Assembly (NCBI RefSeq): GCF_000340475.1
Contig: NZ_CM001792.1
Location: forward strand, 2,608,921 to 2,672,920
Source of the DNA: Oceanobacillus kimchii X50
GTDB taxonomy: Bacteria; Bacillota; Bacilli; Bacillales; Amphibacillaceae
Length of the DNA: 64,000 bases
Direction of reading: 5' to 3'
Shown: in pieces, positions 46,416-55,765 of the stretch
Position numbering within the stretch: position 1 is the first letter of the stretch
How the letters are laid out: each line of letters starts with the position of its first letter
Program-made: the position numbers and the translations under genes
The notes under the pieces: model-generated
The model's input: the letters and a program-made list of their open reading frames with translations, nothing else
Database searches by the model: none
What the model was told of the DNA's origin: nothing

Positions 46416-47354
46416 TTAAGATTTTTTACGATCTAGTAGTACTGCGATTAGGATAACGACACCTTTTACTACTTGTTGATAGAAAGAGGAAATACCTAGT
46501 AAGTTCATTCCATTGTTTAAAATACCGATAATCAATACCCCGATAAACGTACCTGCTATACGTCCCTTCCCTCCAGCAAGACTTGTACCACCAAGAACTA
46601 CGGCAGCAATAGCGTCCATTTCATAGGAAGTACCTGCAGTTGGTTGAGCAGAATTAAGACGTGAAGTAAGAATCATTCCTGCTAACGCTGCCATCATACC
46701 ACTGATAGAGTAAATAAAGATTTTTACACGGTCTACCTTAATACCTGATATTTTTGCTGCCTTTTCATTCCCACCGATTGCATATGTTTTACGTCCAAAT
46801 GACATCTTATGAAGTAAGAACCAAAGAATCACAAAAGCAATAATCATCGTTACTGCCGGAACCGGTATTCCTAAAAAGTATCCTTTACCAAATAATTGAA
46901 AGGCATAAGAATCTCCTAATCCAGTTACCGGTTTACCATCTGTAAACACTAATGTTAATCCTCTAAATATGGTCATTGTTGCTAATGTAACAATGAATGG
47001 TGCCAAGTTTCCTTTTGATACTAAAATACCATTCAGCGCCCCAAAAACAGCACCTAATAAAACACCGATAATCACGGCTAAAATAGGATCAATTCCAGAC
47101 GTCATCATAATAGCCGCTATCGCACTTGACAAAGCAAGAATTGAGCCTACTGAGAGGTCTATTCCGCCTGTTAAAATTACAAATGTCATACCAAACGCAA
47201 TTAATCCATTAATAGAAATTTGTCTTAGTAAGTTCATAATATTTGCTGGATCTAAAAATGCTGGATTCATGATGGTAACAGTGACAATTAGTAATACTAA
47301 AGCTATTAACGGAATTACTTTTTGCCACATCGAATCTATTTTATTATTTTTCAT
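46416..47354 (-). CDS. rbsC: Ribose ABC transporter permease RbsC
   Basis: A 312-residue permease of the CUT2 type with about 8-10 helices; ILTGGIDLSVGSILALSSAI and AIGGNEKAAKISGI are family signatures, as is AVVLGGTSLAGGKGRIAGT. ATG 47354 is seven bases after AGGAGGG, which lies inside the end of rbsA, so the two genes overlap by 11 bp and are translationally coupled. Confidence 0.94.
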   Translation of the reverse strand: MKNNKIDSMWQKVIPLIALVLLIVTVTIMNPAFLDPANIMNLLRQISINGLIAFGMTFVILTGGIDLSVGSILALSSAIAAIMMTSGIDPILAVIIGVLLGAVFGALNGILVSKGNLAPFIVTLATMTIFRGLTLVFTDGKPVTGLGDSYAFQLFGKGYFLGIPVPAVTMIIAFVILWFLLHKMSFGRKTYAIGGNEKAAKISGIKVDRVKIFIYSISGMMAALAGMILTSRLNSAQPTAGTSYEMDAIAAVVLGGTSLAGGKGRIAGTFIGVLIIGILNNGMNLLGISSFYQQVVKGVVILIAVLLDRKKS

Positions 47355-48837
47355 GCCCATTCCCTCCTGTAGCATATGTCATTATTTTTTCTTGCGTGGC
47401 TTCTTCTCGTGCTAATTCTCCTGCAATCTTCCCTTCGTGTATAACCATTACTCGGTCACTCATTCCAAGTACTTCTGGTAAATCAGAAGAAATCATTATA
47501 ATTGCTAAGCCTCGTTCTGTTAATTCATTCATCAACTGATAAATTTCTCGTTTTGCTCCAACATCTATTCCTCTAGTAGGTTCGTCCATAATTAATACTC
47601 TTGGCGATGTCCCTACCCATTTTGCAATGACAACCTTTTGCTGGTTCCCACCAGATAAGTTACCTACAGGTAGCTCCTGGGTCTGTGTTTTAATTTGTAA
47701 TCGCTTTATCATAAGTTCAACAAAATCTTTTTCGTCTTTACCTTTGATAAACCCTTTACTGGAGAAGCTTTTTAAATTTGATAAACCTATGTTCTCTCTA
47801 ATCGAAAAGTCTAAAACTAATCCTTCATCTTTTCGGTTTTCTGTAATGAATGCTATTCCTGCTTTCATCGCATCTGTTGGATCTTTAATTGTCATTCTAT
47901 TACCATCGAGGATTATTTCCCCTTGATCTACATCATCTATTCCAAAAATTGCTCGCATAATCTCTGTACGTCCAGCGCCCATTAATCCGGAAACACCGAG
48001 TATTTCTCCTTCTTTAACGGAAAAACTTATATCCTTGAAATAGCCTTTGCGATTAAAGTTATTCACTTGTAATATTGGATCGCCTAATGTAGGAGTACGA
48101 TCAGGATAACGTTCTTCCAGTTCTCTTCCTACCATTTGTTTGACAACCTCGTTATAGTTTGTATCTTTGATCCAAGATGTTGTTACAGAAGTACCATCTC
48201 GCATGACAGTAATACGATCACAAATCGCAAAAATTTCTTCCATGCGATGTGAAATATAAACCAATGAAACTCCTTGTTGTGTAAGCTCTTTCATAATTTC
48301 AAATAACTTATCGATTTCTCTATCTGTGAGTGCAGCTGTTGGCTCATCCATGATAATAACTTTAGCGTTTAACATTAGCGCTTTGGCAATTTCAATTAGT
48401 TGTTGTTCACCAACAGAGCATTCGCCCGCTTCTTTATCAAAAGGAATTGAAAAATCTAATCTATCGAAGACTGCTTCTGCTTGTTTCTTCATTACTTTTT
48501 CTTTTAAGAATCCAAATGCATTTGTCATTTCTTTACCGATAAACAGGTTTTCTAATACGGTCATCTGTGGTAATATATTTAACTCTTGACGTATAAATGC
48601 AATTCCTGCTTGCTCCGATTCCTTTGAATCTTTATATTGTGTTTTTACTCCATCAATAGTAATCGAACCTTGGTTTGAAGGGAAAAGACCTGTGAGAATA
48701 TTCATTAATGTAGACTTTCCAGCTCCATTCTCTCCCATCAGCGCATGGATTTCTCCAGGTTCTAATGTGAAATCTACACCTTGGAGCACTTTGTTGGAAC
48801 CGAAAGATTTATGAATGTTTTCCATGACAATCTTCAT
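47344..48837 (-). CDS. rbsA: Ribose ABC transporter ATPase RbsA
   Basis: A 497-residue ATPase with two tandem ABC domains. Domain 1 has Walker A GENGAGKST, signature CSVGEQQLIEIAKAL and Walker B VIIMDEPTAAL. Domain 2 has the degenerate Walker A GLMGAGRTE, signature LSGGNQQKVVIAKW and Walker B VLIMDEPTRGID. This is the only importer in the window that carries its own ATPase gene. Confidence 0.96.
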   Translation of the reverse strand: MKIVMENIHKSFGSNKVLQGVDFTLEPGEIHALMGENGAGKSTLMNILTGLFPSNQGSITIDGVKTQYKDSKESEQAGIAFIRQELNILPQMTVLENLFIGKEMTNAFGFLKEKVMKKQAEAVFDRLDFSIPFDKEAGECSVGEQQLIEIAKALMLNAKVIIMDEPTAALTDREIDKLFEIMKELTQQGVSLVYISHRMEEIFAICDRITVMRDGTSVTTSWIKDTNYNEVVKQMVGRELEERYPDRTPTLGDPILQVNNFNRKGYFKDISFSVKEGEILGVSGLMGAGRTEIMRAIFGIDDVDQGEIILDGNRMTIKDPTDAMKAGIAFITENRKDEGLVLDFSIRENIGLSNLKSFSSKGFIKGKDEKDFVELMIKRLQIKTQTQELPVGNLSGGNQQKVVIAKWVGTSPRVLIMDEPTRGIDVGAKREIYQLMNELTERGLAIIMISSDLPEVLGMSDRVMVIHEGKIAGELAREEATQEKIMTYATGGNGHEK

Positions 48838-48856
48838 TTTTAATCACTCCTCCTTT

Positions 48857-48904
48857 AATAAAACTCTACATTCAGTGTCGGTTTTCCGCACTGAATGTTC
48901 TTAC
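48857..48904 (+). repeat. Short degenerate repeat R3, copy d
   Basis: AATAAAACTCTACATTCAGT, then GTCGGTTTTCCGCACTGAAT. ACATTCAGTG and CACTGAATGT pair perfectly, forming a hairpin between rbsD and rbsA. Order and wording recall copies at 26457, 28326 and 37985. Confidence 0.4.
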
Positions 48905-49029
48905 TACAAGTGCATGACCTAATGGCCCTTGAACAGCGTCATACATTTACGGGTAATTTATATCCAACTTATTCACTATAGGTAAGCTGCATAGTCTTGA
49001 AGTAAGGAGATTTCTGCCTGATACATATG

Positions 49030-49425
49030 TTAGAAGAAAACACCCGATCGTAATATACAATTTGCGTAAGGAGTTGTTTCTCCTGTTCGTATAATTGCTT
49101 TCGCTTGTTTATTCAACGATTTGAATTGTTCATGGGTTACATAACTTATTGGTGTATCGTTAATAAGTTCCTTTACTTGCTTATGTTTTTCAGTATTATC
49201 TACCTTAATCTCTTGAGCTAATGTTACTTCTTCAATGACCATATCATCTATTAGTGCATTTAGTACTTCTATAAAAGATGGAGTACCAGGAGTTAAGGCT
49301 ACATCAATCTTTTTAACTCCTTCTGGAACAGGTAACCCTGCATCGGCAATAACGATTTGATCGGTATGTCCCAAATCAGATAAAAGTTTTGATATATGAC
49401 TATTTAACATACCTTTTTTCTTCAT
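49030..49425 (-). CDS. rbsD: D-ribose pyranase RbsD
   Basis: Interconverts beta-pyran and beta-furan forms of ribose before phosphorylation. The 131-residue protein shows the family hallmarks: the catalytic His in [26 protein letters not shown] and the C-terminal [17 protein letters not shown] lies ten bases before the ATG. A 192 bp gap with a hairpin follows before rbsA. Confidence 0.95.
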   Translation of the reverse strand: MKKKGMLNSHISKLLSDLGHTDQIVIADAGLPVPEGVKKIDVALTPGTPSFIEVLNALIDDMVIEEVTLAQEIKVDNTEKHKQVKELINDTPISYVTHEQFKSLNKQAKAIIRTGETTPYANCILRSGVFF

Positions 49426-49430
49426 ATGAT

Positions 49431-50303
49431 TTATTCCTCCATCTCTTTTCTTGTTGGCATTCCGCCCTGAGCACCGAATTTTGTAATCGATATCGATGCA
49501 GCCTTATTTGCAAAACGAATTGCATCTGTTATTGATTTACCTTCTGCAATTGCAACTGCGAATGAAGCATTAAAGGTATCTCCAGCTCCAGTAGTGTCTA
49601 CAGGGGTAACTTCAAAAGAAGGAACTACGACTTCTTTTTCACCGTCATAGTAGCGTACACCATTTTTTCCTTCAGTAATGAATAATTTATTAGGATAGAG
49701 TTGTAATACATCGCTTCGGTTCTCATTGCCAAACATAACCGCAAATTCATGTTCATTTGGGGTAAGATAAGTGGCACGTTCTATTACTCTATTGGATACT
49801 TCTCTTGCAGGAGCTGGATTTAGTAACACTGGTACTTCGAAAGCGTGGCAAGTTTCTACTACAAACTCCACCGTCTCTTCAGGAATTTCTTGTTGGATTA
49901 ACACCATATCCGCTTCTTTCAATTTATCCATCGATTTTCTTATATAATCTGACGTCACATAATCATTCGCACCTTTTACGAAAATGATGCTATTATCTTC
50001 TTCAGCTAACGTAATATGCGCAGTTCCAGATGCAACATCGGTAACCGGTTCCACATACTCCACAGAAACACCGTTGTCTTGTAAATTGCTTAAAATTTCC
50101 TTACCAAACGTATCCTTTCCTACTCTTCCAATCATGGATACATTTGCACCTAACCGAGATGCAGCTACAGCTTGATTCGCTCCCTTACCACCTGGCACCG
50201 TTTGAAAATCATTACCAATTATTGTCTCTCCTGCCTTTGGTCTTGCTGGAGCTGTTACGACCAGGTCAATTGATGAGCTTCCTACTACAGTTATATTTAC
50301 CAT
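49431..50303 (-). CDS. rbsK: Ribokinase RbsK
   Basis: Phosphorylates ribose to ribose 5-phosphate. The 290-residue PfkB-family kinase has the substrate motif [15 protein letters not shown] and the ATP/anion-hole motif [14 protein letters not shown] with the catalytic Asp. Its ATG directly abuts the TAG stop of rbsR. Confidence 0.96.
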   Translation of the reverse strand: MVNITVVGSSSIDLVVTAPARPKAGETIIGNDFQTVPGGKGANQAVAASRLGANVSMIGRVGKDTFGKEILSNLQDNGVSVEYVEPVTDVASGTAHITLAEEDNSIIFVKGANDYVTSDYIRKSMDKLKEADMVLIQQEIPEETVEFVVETCHAFEVPVLLNPAPAREVSNRVIERATYLTPNEHEFAVMFGNENRSDVLQLYPNKLFITEGKNGVRYYDGEKEVVVPSFEVTPVDTTGAGDTFNASFAVAIAEGKSITDAIRFANKAASISITKFGAQGGMPTRKEMEE

Positions 50304-51293
50304 CTATATTCCTCCATTTAATGTTGAATTTCTTTCTTTTAAGTAAACAGGTAATTGTTCGTGTATCATACCTAGTTTTTCTTTATTTATGAGTTTTATA
50401 AGCATGTCTGCTGCTTTTACGCCCATATCATAAGTTGGCTGATGAATGGTGGTAAGACTTGGATGCACAATTTCACTAATCGTTATATTATCGTACCCGA
50501 TTACTTGTAAATCAGTTGGTACGTTAATTCCTCTTGTTACAGCTTCATGTAACATCGCAGCAGCTACTAAATCATTACAAGCAATAATCCCTTCTGTATC
50601 AGGGAATTGATTAAATAGCTCTTTTGCTTTCTTTCTACCATCTTCAAAAGATAACTGACAATCTATAAAATTGACCGAAACGTTCTTTTCACTTAAATAT
50701 TGCATCGCTGATTGAAATCGATCATATAACGGTTTCGCATCTTGCGGCCCTCTTAGAACAACAATTTTTTCACAACCAGATGATATTAATTTTTCTGCAG
50801 CTAATCGCCCTCCTGATTTATGATCTGCATACACTGCAGGAAGTTCTTCGGTAATACGATCGACTGTAACAACCGGTACACGCAAATTAGTAAGCACTTC
50901 ATGATGCAAGTGATCCACAGAAGCTATTAATCCAACAACGTTATGTTGTAAAAATGTATCAATATATTCCATTTCCTTTGTGGTATCACCATCCGTATTA
51001 CCAAAAATAACACGATACCCTTGTTGTTGAAGATTGTCTTCTACTCCTCTTGCTAATGCAGGAAAAAATGGGTTTGTAATATCTGGTAATACAAGTCCAA
51101 TTAACTTAGATGTTCTTTTATACAAAGACCGTGCAACTTCATTAGGCTTATATTGCAGGTGATTAATTGCTTCCATAACTGCTTTCCTTGTATCCTCATA
51201 TACATATCCACTATTATTAAGTACTCTTGATACAGTAGCCGCTGATACACCTGCTTTTTTAGCTACATCTTTAATAGTTACTGTCATATTCAT
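50304..51293 (-). CDS. rbsR: LacI family ribose operon repressor RbsR
   Basis: A 329-residue repressor with helix-turn-helix TIKDVAKKAGVSAATVSRVL and hinge NEVARSLYKRTSKLIG. As in B. subtilis it is the first gene of the rbs operon and autoregulates it. AAGGA is upstream; ATG 51293 and ATG 51287 are both possible starts. The promoter carries two cre-type sites. Confidence 0.94.
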   Translation of the reverse strand: MNMTVTIKDVAKKAGVSAATVSRVLNNSGYVYEDTRKAVMEAINHLQYKPNEVARSLYKRTSKLIGLVLPDITNPFFPALARGVEDNLQQQGYRVIFGNTDGDTTKEMEYIDTFLQHNVVGLIASVDHLHHEVLTNLRVPVVTVDRITEELPAVYADHKSGGRLAAEKLISSGCEKIVVLRGPQDAKPLYDRFQSAMQYLSEKNVSVNFIDCQLSFEDGRKKAKELFNQFPDTEGIIACNDLVAAAMLHEAVTRGINVPTDLQVIGYDNITISEIVHPSLTTIHQPTYDMGVKAADMLIKLINKEKLGMIHEQLPVYLKERNSTLNGGI

Positions 51294-51312
51294 TCATTCC
51301 TTCAAGAAAATG

Positions 51313-51326
51313 TGGAACCGTTTACA
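51313..51326 (+). promoter_or_regulatory. Perfect cre or RbsR operator in the rbs leader
   Basis: TGGAACCGTTTACA matches every defined cre position. It lies just downstream of the predicted transcription start of rbsR. RbsR, a LacI-family protein, may also bind here. Confidence 0.75.
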
Positions 51327-51332
51327 GATAAA

Positions 51333-51361
51333 ATATTATCATGAAAGCGTTTTGATAGCAA
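51333..51361 (-). promoter_or_regulatory. Sigma-A promoter of the ribose operon
   Basis: On the minus strand TTGCTA, a 17 bp spacer, then TAATAT. Confidence 0.7.
51342..51355 (+). promoter_or_regulatory. Second cre-like site inside the rbs promoter spacer
   Basis: TGAAAGCGTTTTGA matches 13 of 14 cre positions and sits between the -35 and -10 boxes, so bound CcpA would exclude RNA polymerase. Confidence 0.6.
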
Positions 51362-51456
51362 TAGAAATTATCACCCGTTACTGTACAGTTTCTGGAAATC
51401 CATTATTCTATTTCGTATGATAGAAGGAGACCATAAAGAAAAGGTGGAGCTTATAT

Positions 51457-53514
51457 ATGGAATCCTCAGAACATCATAATCATTTAATTAATGAAACCTC
51501 TCCCTATTTACTACAACATGTAAATAATCCAGTAGATTGGTATCCATGGGGGGAAGAGGCATTTAATAAAGCAAAAAAGGAACAAAAACCTATCTTTTTA
51601 AGTATAGGTTACAGTAGTTGTACATGGTGCCATAACATGAACCGAGAATCCTTTATGGATGAAGAAGTAGCTGCACTATTAAATCAACATTATATCTCTA
51701 TTAAAGTAGATCGAGAGGAAAGACCTGATATAGATGGTTTATATATGAAAACATGTCAAATGATGACTGGACATGGTGGTTGGCCATTATCAATTATTAT
51801 GACGGATGACCAAGTCCCTTTTTTTGCAGGAACTTATTTTCCAAAGCACCAAAATTATGGTTTACCGGGGTTAATGGATATATTACCTACAATCGCTAAA
51901 AAGTATAATGAAGATCCACAACAAATAACGGAGTATATGGAAAAAGTTGAATATGCATTACAAGAAACGCTTATTAAAAAAAGTAATGAATCACTTACTA
52001 GTGAAGATACGGTAAGAACTTACAAACAACTCAAAGATGTATTTGACTACCAGTATGGAGGTTTTCATAAAGAACCTAAATTTCCTTCTCCCCAACACCT
52101 TTCTTTTTTAATTCATTATTATCATATAACTGGAGAAAAAAATGCATTAAAAATGACGGATATGACATTAAAGTCAATTTTTAGAAGCGGTACTTGGGAT
52201 CATGTGGGATTCGGACTTTTCCGATATGCTACTGATAGAAAATGGATGTTTCCTCATTTCGAGAAAATGCTTTATGACCAAGCTTTTTTATTAGATGTTT
52301 GCATAGATATGTTTCTCATCACGAAAGATCCTTACTATCAATTAAAAGTTGACCAAATTATCCAATTTGTAAAAAGAGAAATGACAGCTGAAAATGATTG
52401 TTTTTATGCTTCTTTAAGTGCAGATTCAAACGGAGAAGAAGGAGCTTATTATCTCTGGTCACTTGAAGAAATATATTCTTTATTAGGTGAAGATGAAGGA
52501 GATCTGTTCGCTGAAGTATATGGAATTTCCCCAGTGGGTGTTCATCAAAGAAAGAATCTACCTTATCGGCGGGGTATTTCTATAGAGTCACTTGCATCCA
52601 CTTATGGAATTCATGTAGAGAAGGTAAAGACAACATTGACTAAGAGTTTAGATACATTAGAAAAAGCGAGAGTACAACGAGTAGCTCCTGCAACAGATGA
52701 TAAGGTTCTAACAAGTTGGAATGGATATATGATAGCTGCACTTGCTAAGGCAGGAAGAGTTTTTCTAAATGAGAATTGGATTAATCACGCTATAAAGGCA
52801 ATGGCTCAATTAAGAGATTTACTGACCAAAAATAATCGATGGTTCGCAAGTTATCGACATGGAAAAACCAACACGAAAGGATTTCTAGATGACTATGCAG
52901 CTATCCTTTGGGGGTATATAGAACTATATCAAGCTACAATGGAAATTGACTACCTTAAAAAAGCAGAAACAATTGCAAACGATATGATTGAACTTTTCTG
53001 GGATAGTAATCAAGGTGGATTCTTTTTTGTAGCGAATGACGCAGAGCAATTAATATCCAGAGAAAAGGAAATCTTCGATAGTCCTATACCATCAGGTAAT
53101 AGCCTTGCCAGCATTCAATTGTCTCGATTAGCAAACTTAACTGAAAATATGAATTATTATCAGTATATTGATACGATGATGTATACTTTTTATAAAGAAC
53201 TTCATAATGACCCAAGTGGAGCATCTTTCTTTATGCGAAATTTATTTTTACAACAAGACAAGACGAAGCAAGTCATTATCATCGGGGAAAACACGGAAGT
53301 TTTCTTTAATCAAATTAGAGAGAGTTATTTACCGAATGTCCATATTATCTCCGTAAAAGATTCTAAGTCTCTAGCCAAGTTATTACCTACTGGAGAGAAT
53401 TTTAAAAAAATCAATGGACAAACAACCTATTATGTGTGCTCCAATTTTCACTGTAATCAACCAACTACTTCTATTAAGGAAGTTTTAGCAGAAATAATCA
53501 AGGAGACTAAGTAG
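51457..53514 (+). CDS. YyaL-type protein with thioredoxin-like (DUF255) domain
   Basis: A 685-residue cytoplasmic protein homologous to B. subtilis YyaL and human SPATA20. The N-terminal thioredoxin-like DUF255 domain (about 5-165) has [24 protein letters not shown] and [23 protein letters not shown]; the rest is an alpha/alpha barrel-like domain ([28 protein letters not shown]). The usual redox motif STCHWCHVM is altered to SSCTWCHNM, keeping both cysteines. AAGGTGGAG precedes the ATG. It is divergent from the rbs operon. Molecular function is unknown. Confidence 0.88.
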   Translation: MESSEHHNHLINETSPYLLQHVNNPVDWYPWGEEAFNKAKKEQKPIFLSIGYSSCTWCHNMNRESFMDEEVAALLNQHYISIKVDREERPDIDGLYMKTCQMMTGHGGWPLSIIMTDDQVPFFAGTYFPKHQNYGLPGLMDILPTIAKKYNEDPQQITEYMEKVEYALQETLIKKSNESLTSEDTVRTYKQLKDVFDYQYGGFHKEPKFPSPQHLSFLIHYYHITGEKNALKMTDMTLKSIFRSGTWDHVGFGLFRYATDRKWMFPHFEKMLYDQAFLLDVCIDMFLITKDPYYQLKVDQIIQFVKREMTAENDCFYASLSADSNGEEGAYYLWSLEEIYSLLGEDEGDLFAEVYGISPVGVHQRKNLPYRRGISIESLASTYGIHVEKVKTTLTKSLDTLEKARVQRVAPATDDKVLTSWNGYMIAALAKAGRVFLNENWINHAIKAMAQLRDLLTKNNRWFASYRHGKTNTKGFLDDYAAILWGYIELYQATMEIDYLKKAETIANDMIELFWDSNQGGFFFVANDAEQLISREKEIFDSPIPSGNSLASIQLSRLANLTENMNYYQYIDTMMYTFYKELHNDPSGASFFMRNLFLQQDKTKQVIIIGENTEVFFNQIRESYLPNVHIISVKDSKSLAKLLPTGENFKKINGQTTYYVCSNFHCNQPTTSIKEVLAEIIKETK

Positions 53515-53529
53515 AAAGGAGAGTTTTAT

Positions 53530-53664
53530 ATGAAAGTAAAAATGAATGTACAGACTGCTTATCATGGAGAATTATTACGTGCTGGAAAAGTATATGATAT
53601 CGATGAAGAAACAGCAAAACGTTGGATTGCCAGTAAGATAGCTATAGAAGATAATGAAAGGTAA
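53530..53664 (+). CDS. Small protein, 44 residues, phage-protein-like
   Basis: An ATG at 53530 with AAAGGAG seven bases upstream opens a 44-residue frame, 15 bp after the yyaL-type stop. The product (MKVKMNVQTAYHGELLRAGK, then VYDIDEETAKRWIASKIA) looks like short prophage proteins that share an RAGxxYDVDxxTAxxLIxxGxA pattern. There is no other phage gene nearby. Codon use is like its neighbours. It is probably expressed with the upstream gene; function unknown. Confidence 0.6.
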   Translation: MKVKMNVQTAYHGELLRAGKVYDIDEETAKRWIASKIAIEDNER

Positions 53665-53755
53665 TCCGCATAAGTTTGAAGATCCTAGTTGCTAGGCGCA
53701 TGCCCCTAATGTAGCCGTTTCTCTCCACGTACAATATGAAGTCAAAAACACTAAT

Positions 53756-53798
53756 AAAAAAAGAAGACTTGTCCACTACAACAAGCCTTCTTTTTTTT
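53756..53798. terminator. Terminator after the yyaL-type unit
   Basis: AAAAGAAGACTTGT pairs with ACAAGCCTTCTTTT around a short loop, followed by a T-run. A-rich and T-rich flanks make it bidirectional. Confidence 0.9.
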
Positions 53799-53870
53799 AT
53801 TATCTAGTAAATTATAAAATTAGGTACTTGTAAAGATTACGACGATTGCCGAACTTCCTCAAAAAACAGA

Positions 53871-53912
53871 GGCGCACTCGCTACGTTGCTAAACGGGCGC
53901 TTGCGCCTTTGT
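53871..53912 (-). terminator. GC-rich terminator of the ferredoxin gene
   Basis: On the minus strand AAAGGCGC pairs with GCGCCTCT, followed by a T-run; the loop contains TTTAGCAACGTAGCGAG. It is strikingly GC-rich against its AT-rich surroundings. Confidence 0.7.
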
Positions 53913-53916
53913 TTCT

Positions 53917-54156
53917 TTATCTATTGGCGAAAAACTCTTCTGCCTCTTCTAAATATTTTTCTTGATCAGGAGTTAGATCATATTCTTCTTCAATGGCAGA
54001 TACAGGGCATACTGCTTTACAAGCTCCACAATCAATACAAATATCCGGATCAATGTAAAACTGTTTTACGCCTTCTTCTATACAATCAACAGGACATACA
54101 CTAACGCATTCTCCTGCTTTCTCACCTCTACAAGGGTCAAGTATGACAAAAGCCAT
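53917..54156 (-). CDS. Ferredoxin, seven-iron type
   Basis: A small electron carrier of 79 residues. Cysteines at 9, 17, 21 and 25 (PC-x7-C-x3-CPVDC) and 40, 43, 46 and 50 (CIDCGACKAVCP) match the 7Fe pattern, one [3Fe-4S] and one [4Fe-4S] cluster, as in the Bacillus schlegelii and Azotobacter ferredoxins. ATG 54156 has AAGGAGG 11 bases upstream; an ATG at 54180 has no ribosome binding site and the SD lies inside that longer frame. Monocistronic. Confidence 0.9.
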   Translation of the reverse strand: MAFVILDPCRGEKAGECVSVCPVDCIEEGVKQFYIDPDICIDCGACKAVCPVSAIEEEYDLTPDQEKYLEEAEEFFANR

Positions 54157-54249
54157 AGATGGATTTACCTCCTTACTCATTAAACAATGCTCACCTTAAA
54201 TGATAAGGGTTTTCAAAAAAGAAGTAAACCATTTGATATCACTTTATCT

Positions 54250-55764
54250 TTAAACATGTACATCTACACCTGGTCCAAATGGAATACCAGTATAGTAGAA
54301 AATTAATAACATAATAGTAAATGTGATTAAGAAGAAAATAGTATAAGGTAACATCAATGCAATGATTGTTCCTAGACCAGCTTTTTTATCGTACTGTCTC
54401 ACAAATCCTAATACGATTATCATATATGGATTCATTGGAGTAATAACATTAGTAGAAGAATCTGCAATGCGATATGCTGCTTGTACAAATGCAGGACTGT
54501 ATCCTAAATAATAGAACATTGGTACGAAAATTGGCGCTTCCAAAGCCCATTGTGCCGAACCACTAAATACAAACAAGTTTAGAATTGTTGTAAACAACAC
54601 AAATGCTAGTATTACTATAATTCCTGTCATTCCAATAGATTGCAAGAATTCAGCCCCACTAATTGCTATCCAGGCTCCCATATTAGTCCAACTAAAGTAA
54701 GCAATAAATTGAGAAGCTGCAAACACTAATACGATGAAACCAGACATATCTTTCATTGCTTCTCCCATTAAGGAACCAACATCTCTAGATGATTTAATTT
54801 TCCCAACAGTAACCCCATAAGTGACGCCTGCAACTACAAAAAATAATAATAAAATTGGTACGATCCCAGTTAAGAATGGAGAAGGAACAATACTTCCATC
54901 TTCACCAGTTAATGGAGAGTTAGGAATCAAAATTGCAGTTACAAGTAATGCGACAAAAATCACACAAGCTATAACCGAATTTCTTAAACCTTTCATTTCT
55001 AGTGAAGTAGTTTCTTTTACTTCTTCTCCTGCATTACCTTCGTACTTACCTAAACGTGGTTCTACAATTTTTTCTGTGATGAAACCACCAACAAACGTTA
55101 AGATAAATGTACAAGCCATCATAAAGTACCAGTTATCAACAGGAGTTACGGATAAATTCTCATTTACTGTTCGAATTGCTTCTGTGGAAATCCCAGCAAG
55201 CAATGCATCGGTTCCTGTGACAATTAGATTAGATGTAAAGCCAGCTCCAACTCCAGCGAATCCAGCTGCAAGTCCTGCTAATGGATGGCGTCCTAGATTA
55301 TAAAATACCATTGCCGCTAATGGAGGAATGATAACAAAAGCCGCATCGGATGCAATATTCCCTAAAATACCAGTTAGTACAATTGCATACGTAACAAGTG
55401 ATCTTGGTGCTTTCAAAATCGTACTCTTTATCCCGGTTTCAATTAATCCTACTTTATCAGCTAATCCAATACCCAGCATCATCGTCAATACAATACCTAG
55501 AGGAGCGAATCCTACAAAATTTTCCAATGTATCCGATAGTATATATTGGATCCCCTCGGCAGAAAGAATACTCTTTATAGCTAATTCCTCTGGCTCATCA
55601 CCAGGTACTACGAATGTTACATCAAATAACGAAATTACCCATGAAGCTACAGCAACAAGAGCTGCCAATACGATAAATAATATAAATGGATCGGGAAGTT
55701 TATTACCTATTCGTTCGACTCCATTTAAAAATTTTGCCATTCGTGCTTTCCTTTGCTTAGCCAA
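54250..55764 (-). CDS. AbgT family p-aminobenzoyl-glutamate transporter
   Basis: A 504-residue membrane protein with about 11-12 helices of the AbgT family, which imports p-aminobenzoyl-glutamate in E. coli and in some members exports sulfonamides. Family features are VERIGNKLPDPFILFIVLAA, GNIASDAAFVIIPPLAA, GAGFTSNLIVTGTDAL and ADSSTNVITPMNPYM. The start is TTG with GGGGG seven to eight bases upstream, encoded in the end of the regulator gene. It closes an operon with two M20 amidohydrolases, a layout like E. coli abgABT. Confidence 0.9.
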   Translation of the reverse strand: MAKQRKARMAKFLNGVERIGNKLPDPFILFIVLAALVAVASWVISLFDVTFVVPGDEPEELAIKSILSAEGIQYILSDTLENFVGFAPLGIVLTMMLGIGLADKVGLIETGIKSTILKAPRSLVTYAIVLTGILGNIASDAAFVIIPPLAAMVFYNLGRHPLAGLAAGFAGVGAGFTSNLIVTGTDALLAGISTEAIRTVNENLSVTPVDNWYFMMACTFILTFVGGFITEKIVEPRLGKYEGNAGEEVKETTSLEMKGLRNSVIACVIFVALLVTAILIPNSPLTGEDGSIVPSPFLTGIVPILLLFFVVAGVTYGVTVGKIKSSRDVGSLMGEAMKDMSGFIVLVFAASQFIAYFSWTNMGAWIAISGAEFLQSIGMTGIIVILAFVLFTTILNLFVFSGSAQWALEAPIFVPMFYYLGYSPAFVQAAYRIADSSTNVITPMNPYMIIVLGFVRQYDKKAGLGTIIALMLPYTIFFLITFTIMLLIFYYTGIPFGPGVDVHV

Positions 55765-55765
55765 T

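Noticed and set aside
54821..55303. 160-codon plus-strand frame opposite abgT
   Set aside because: A shadow of the transporter gene on the other strand, with low-complexity composition.
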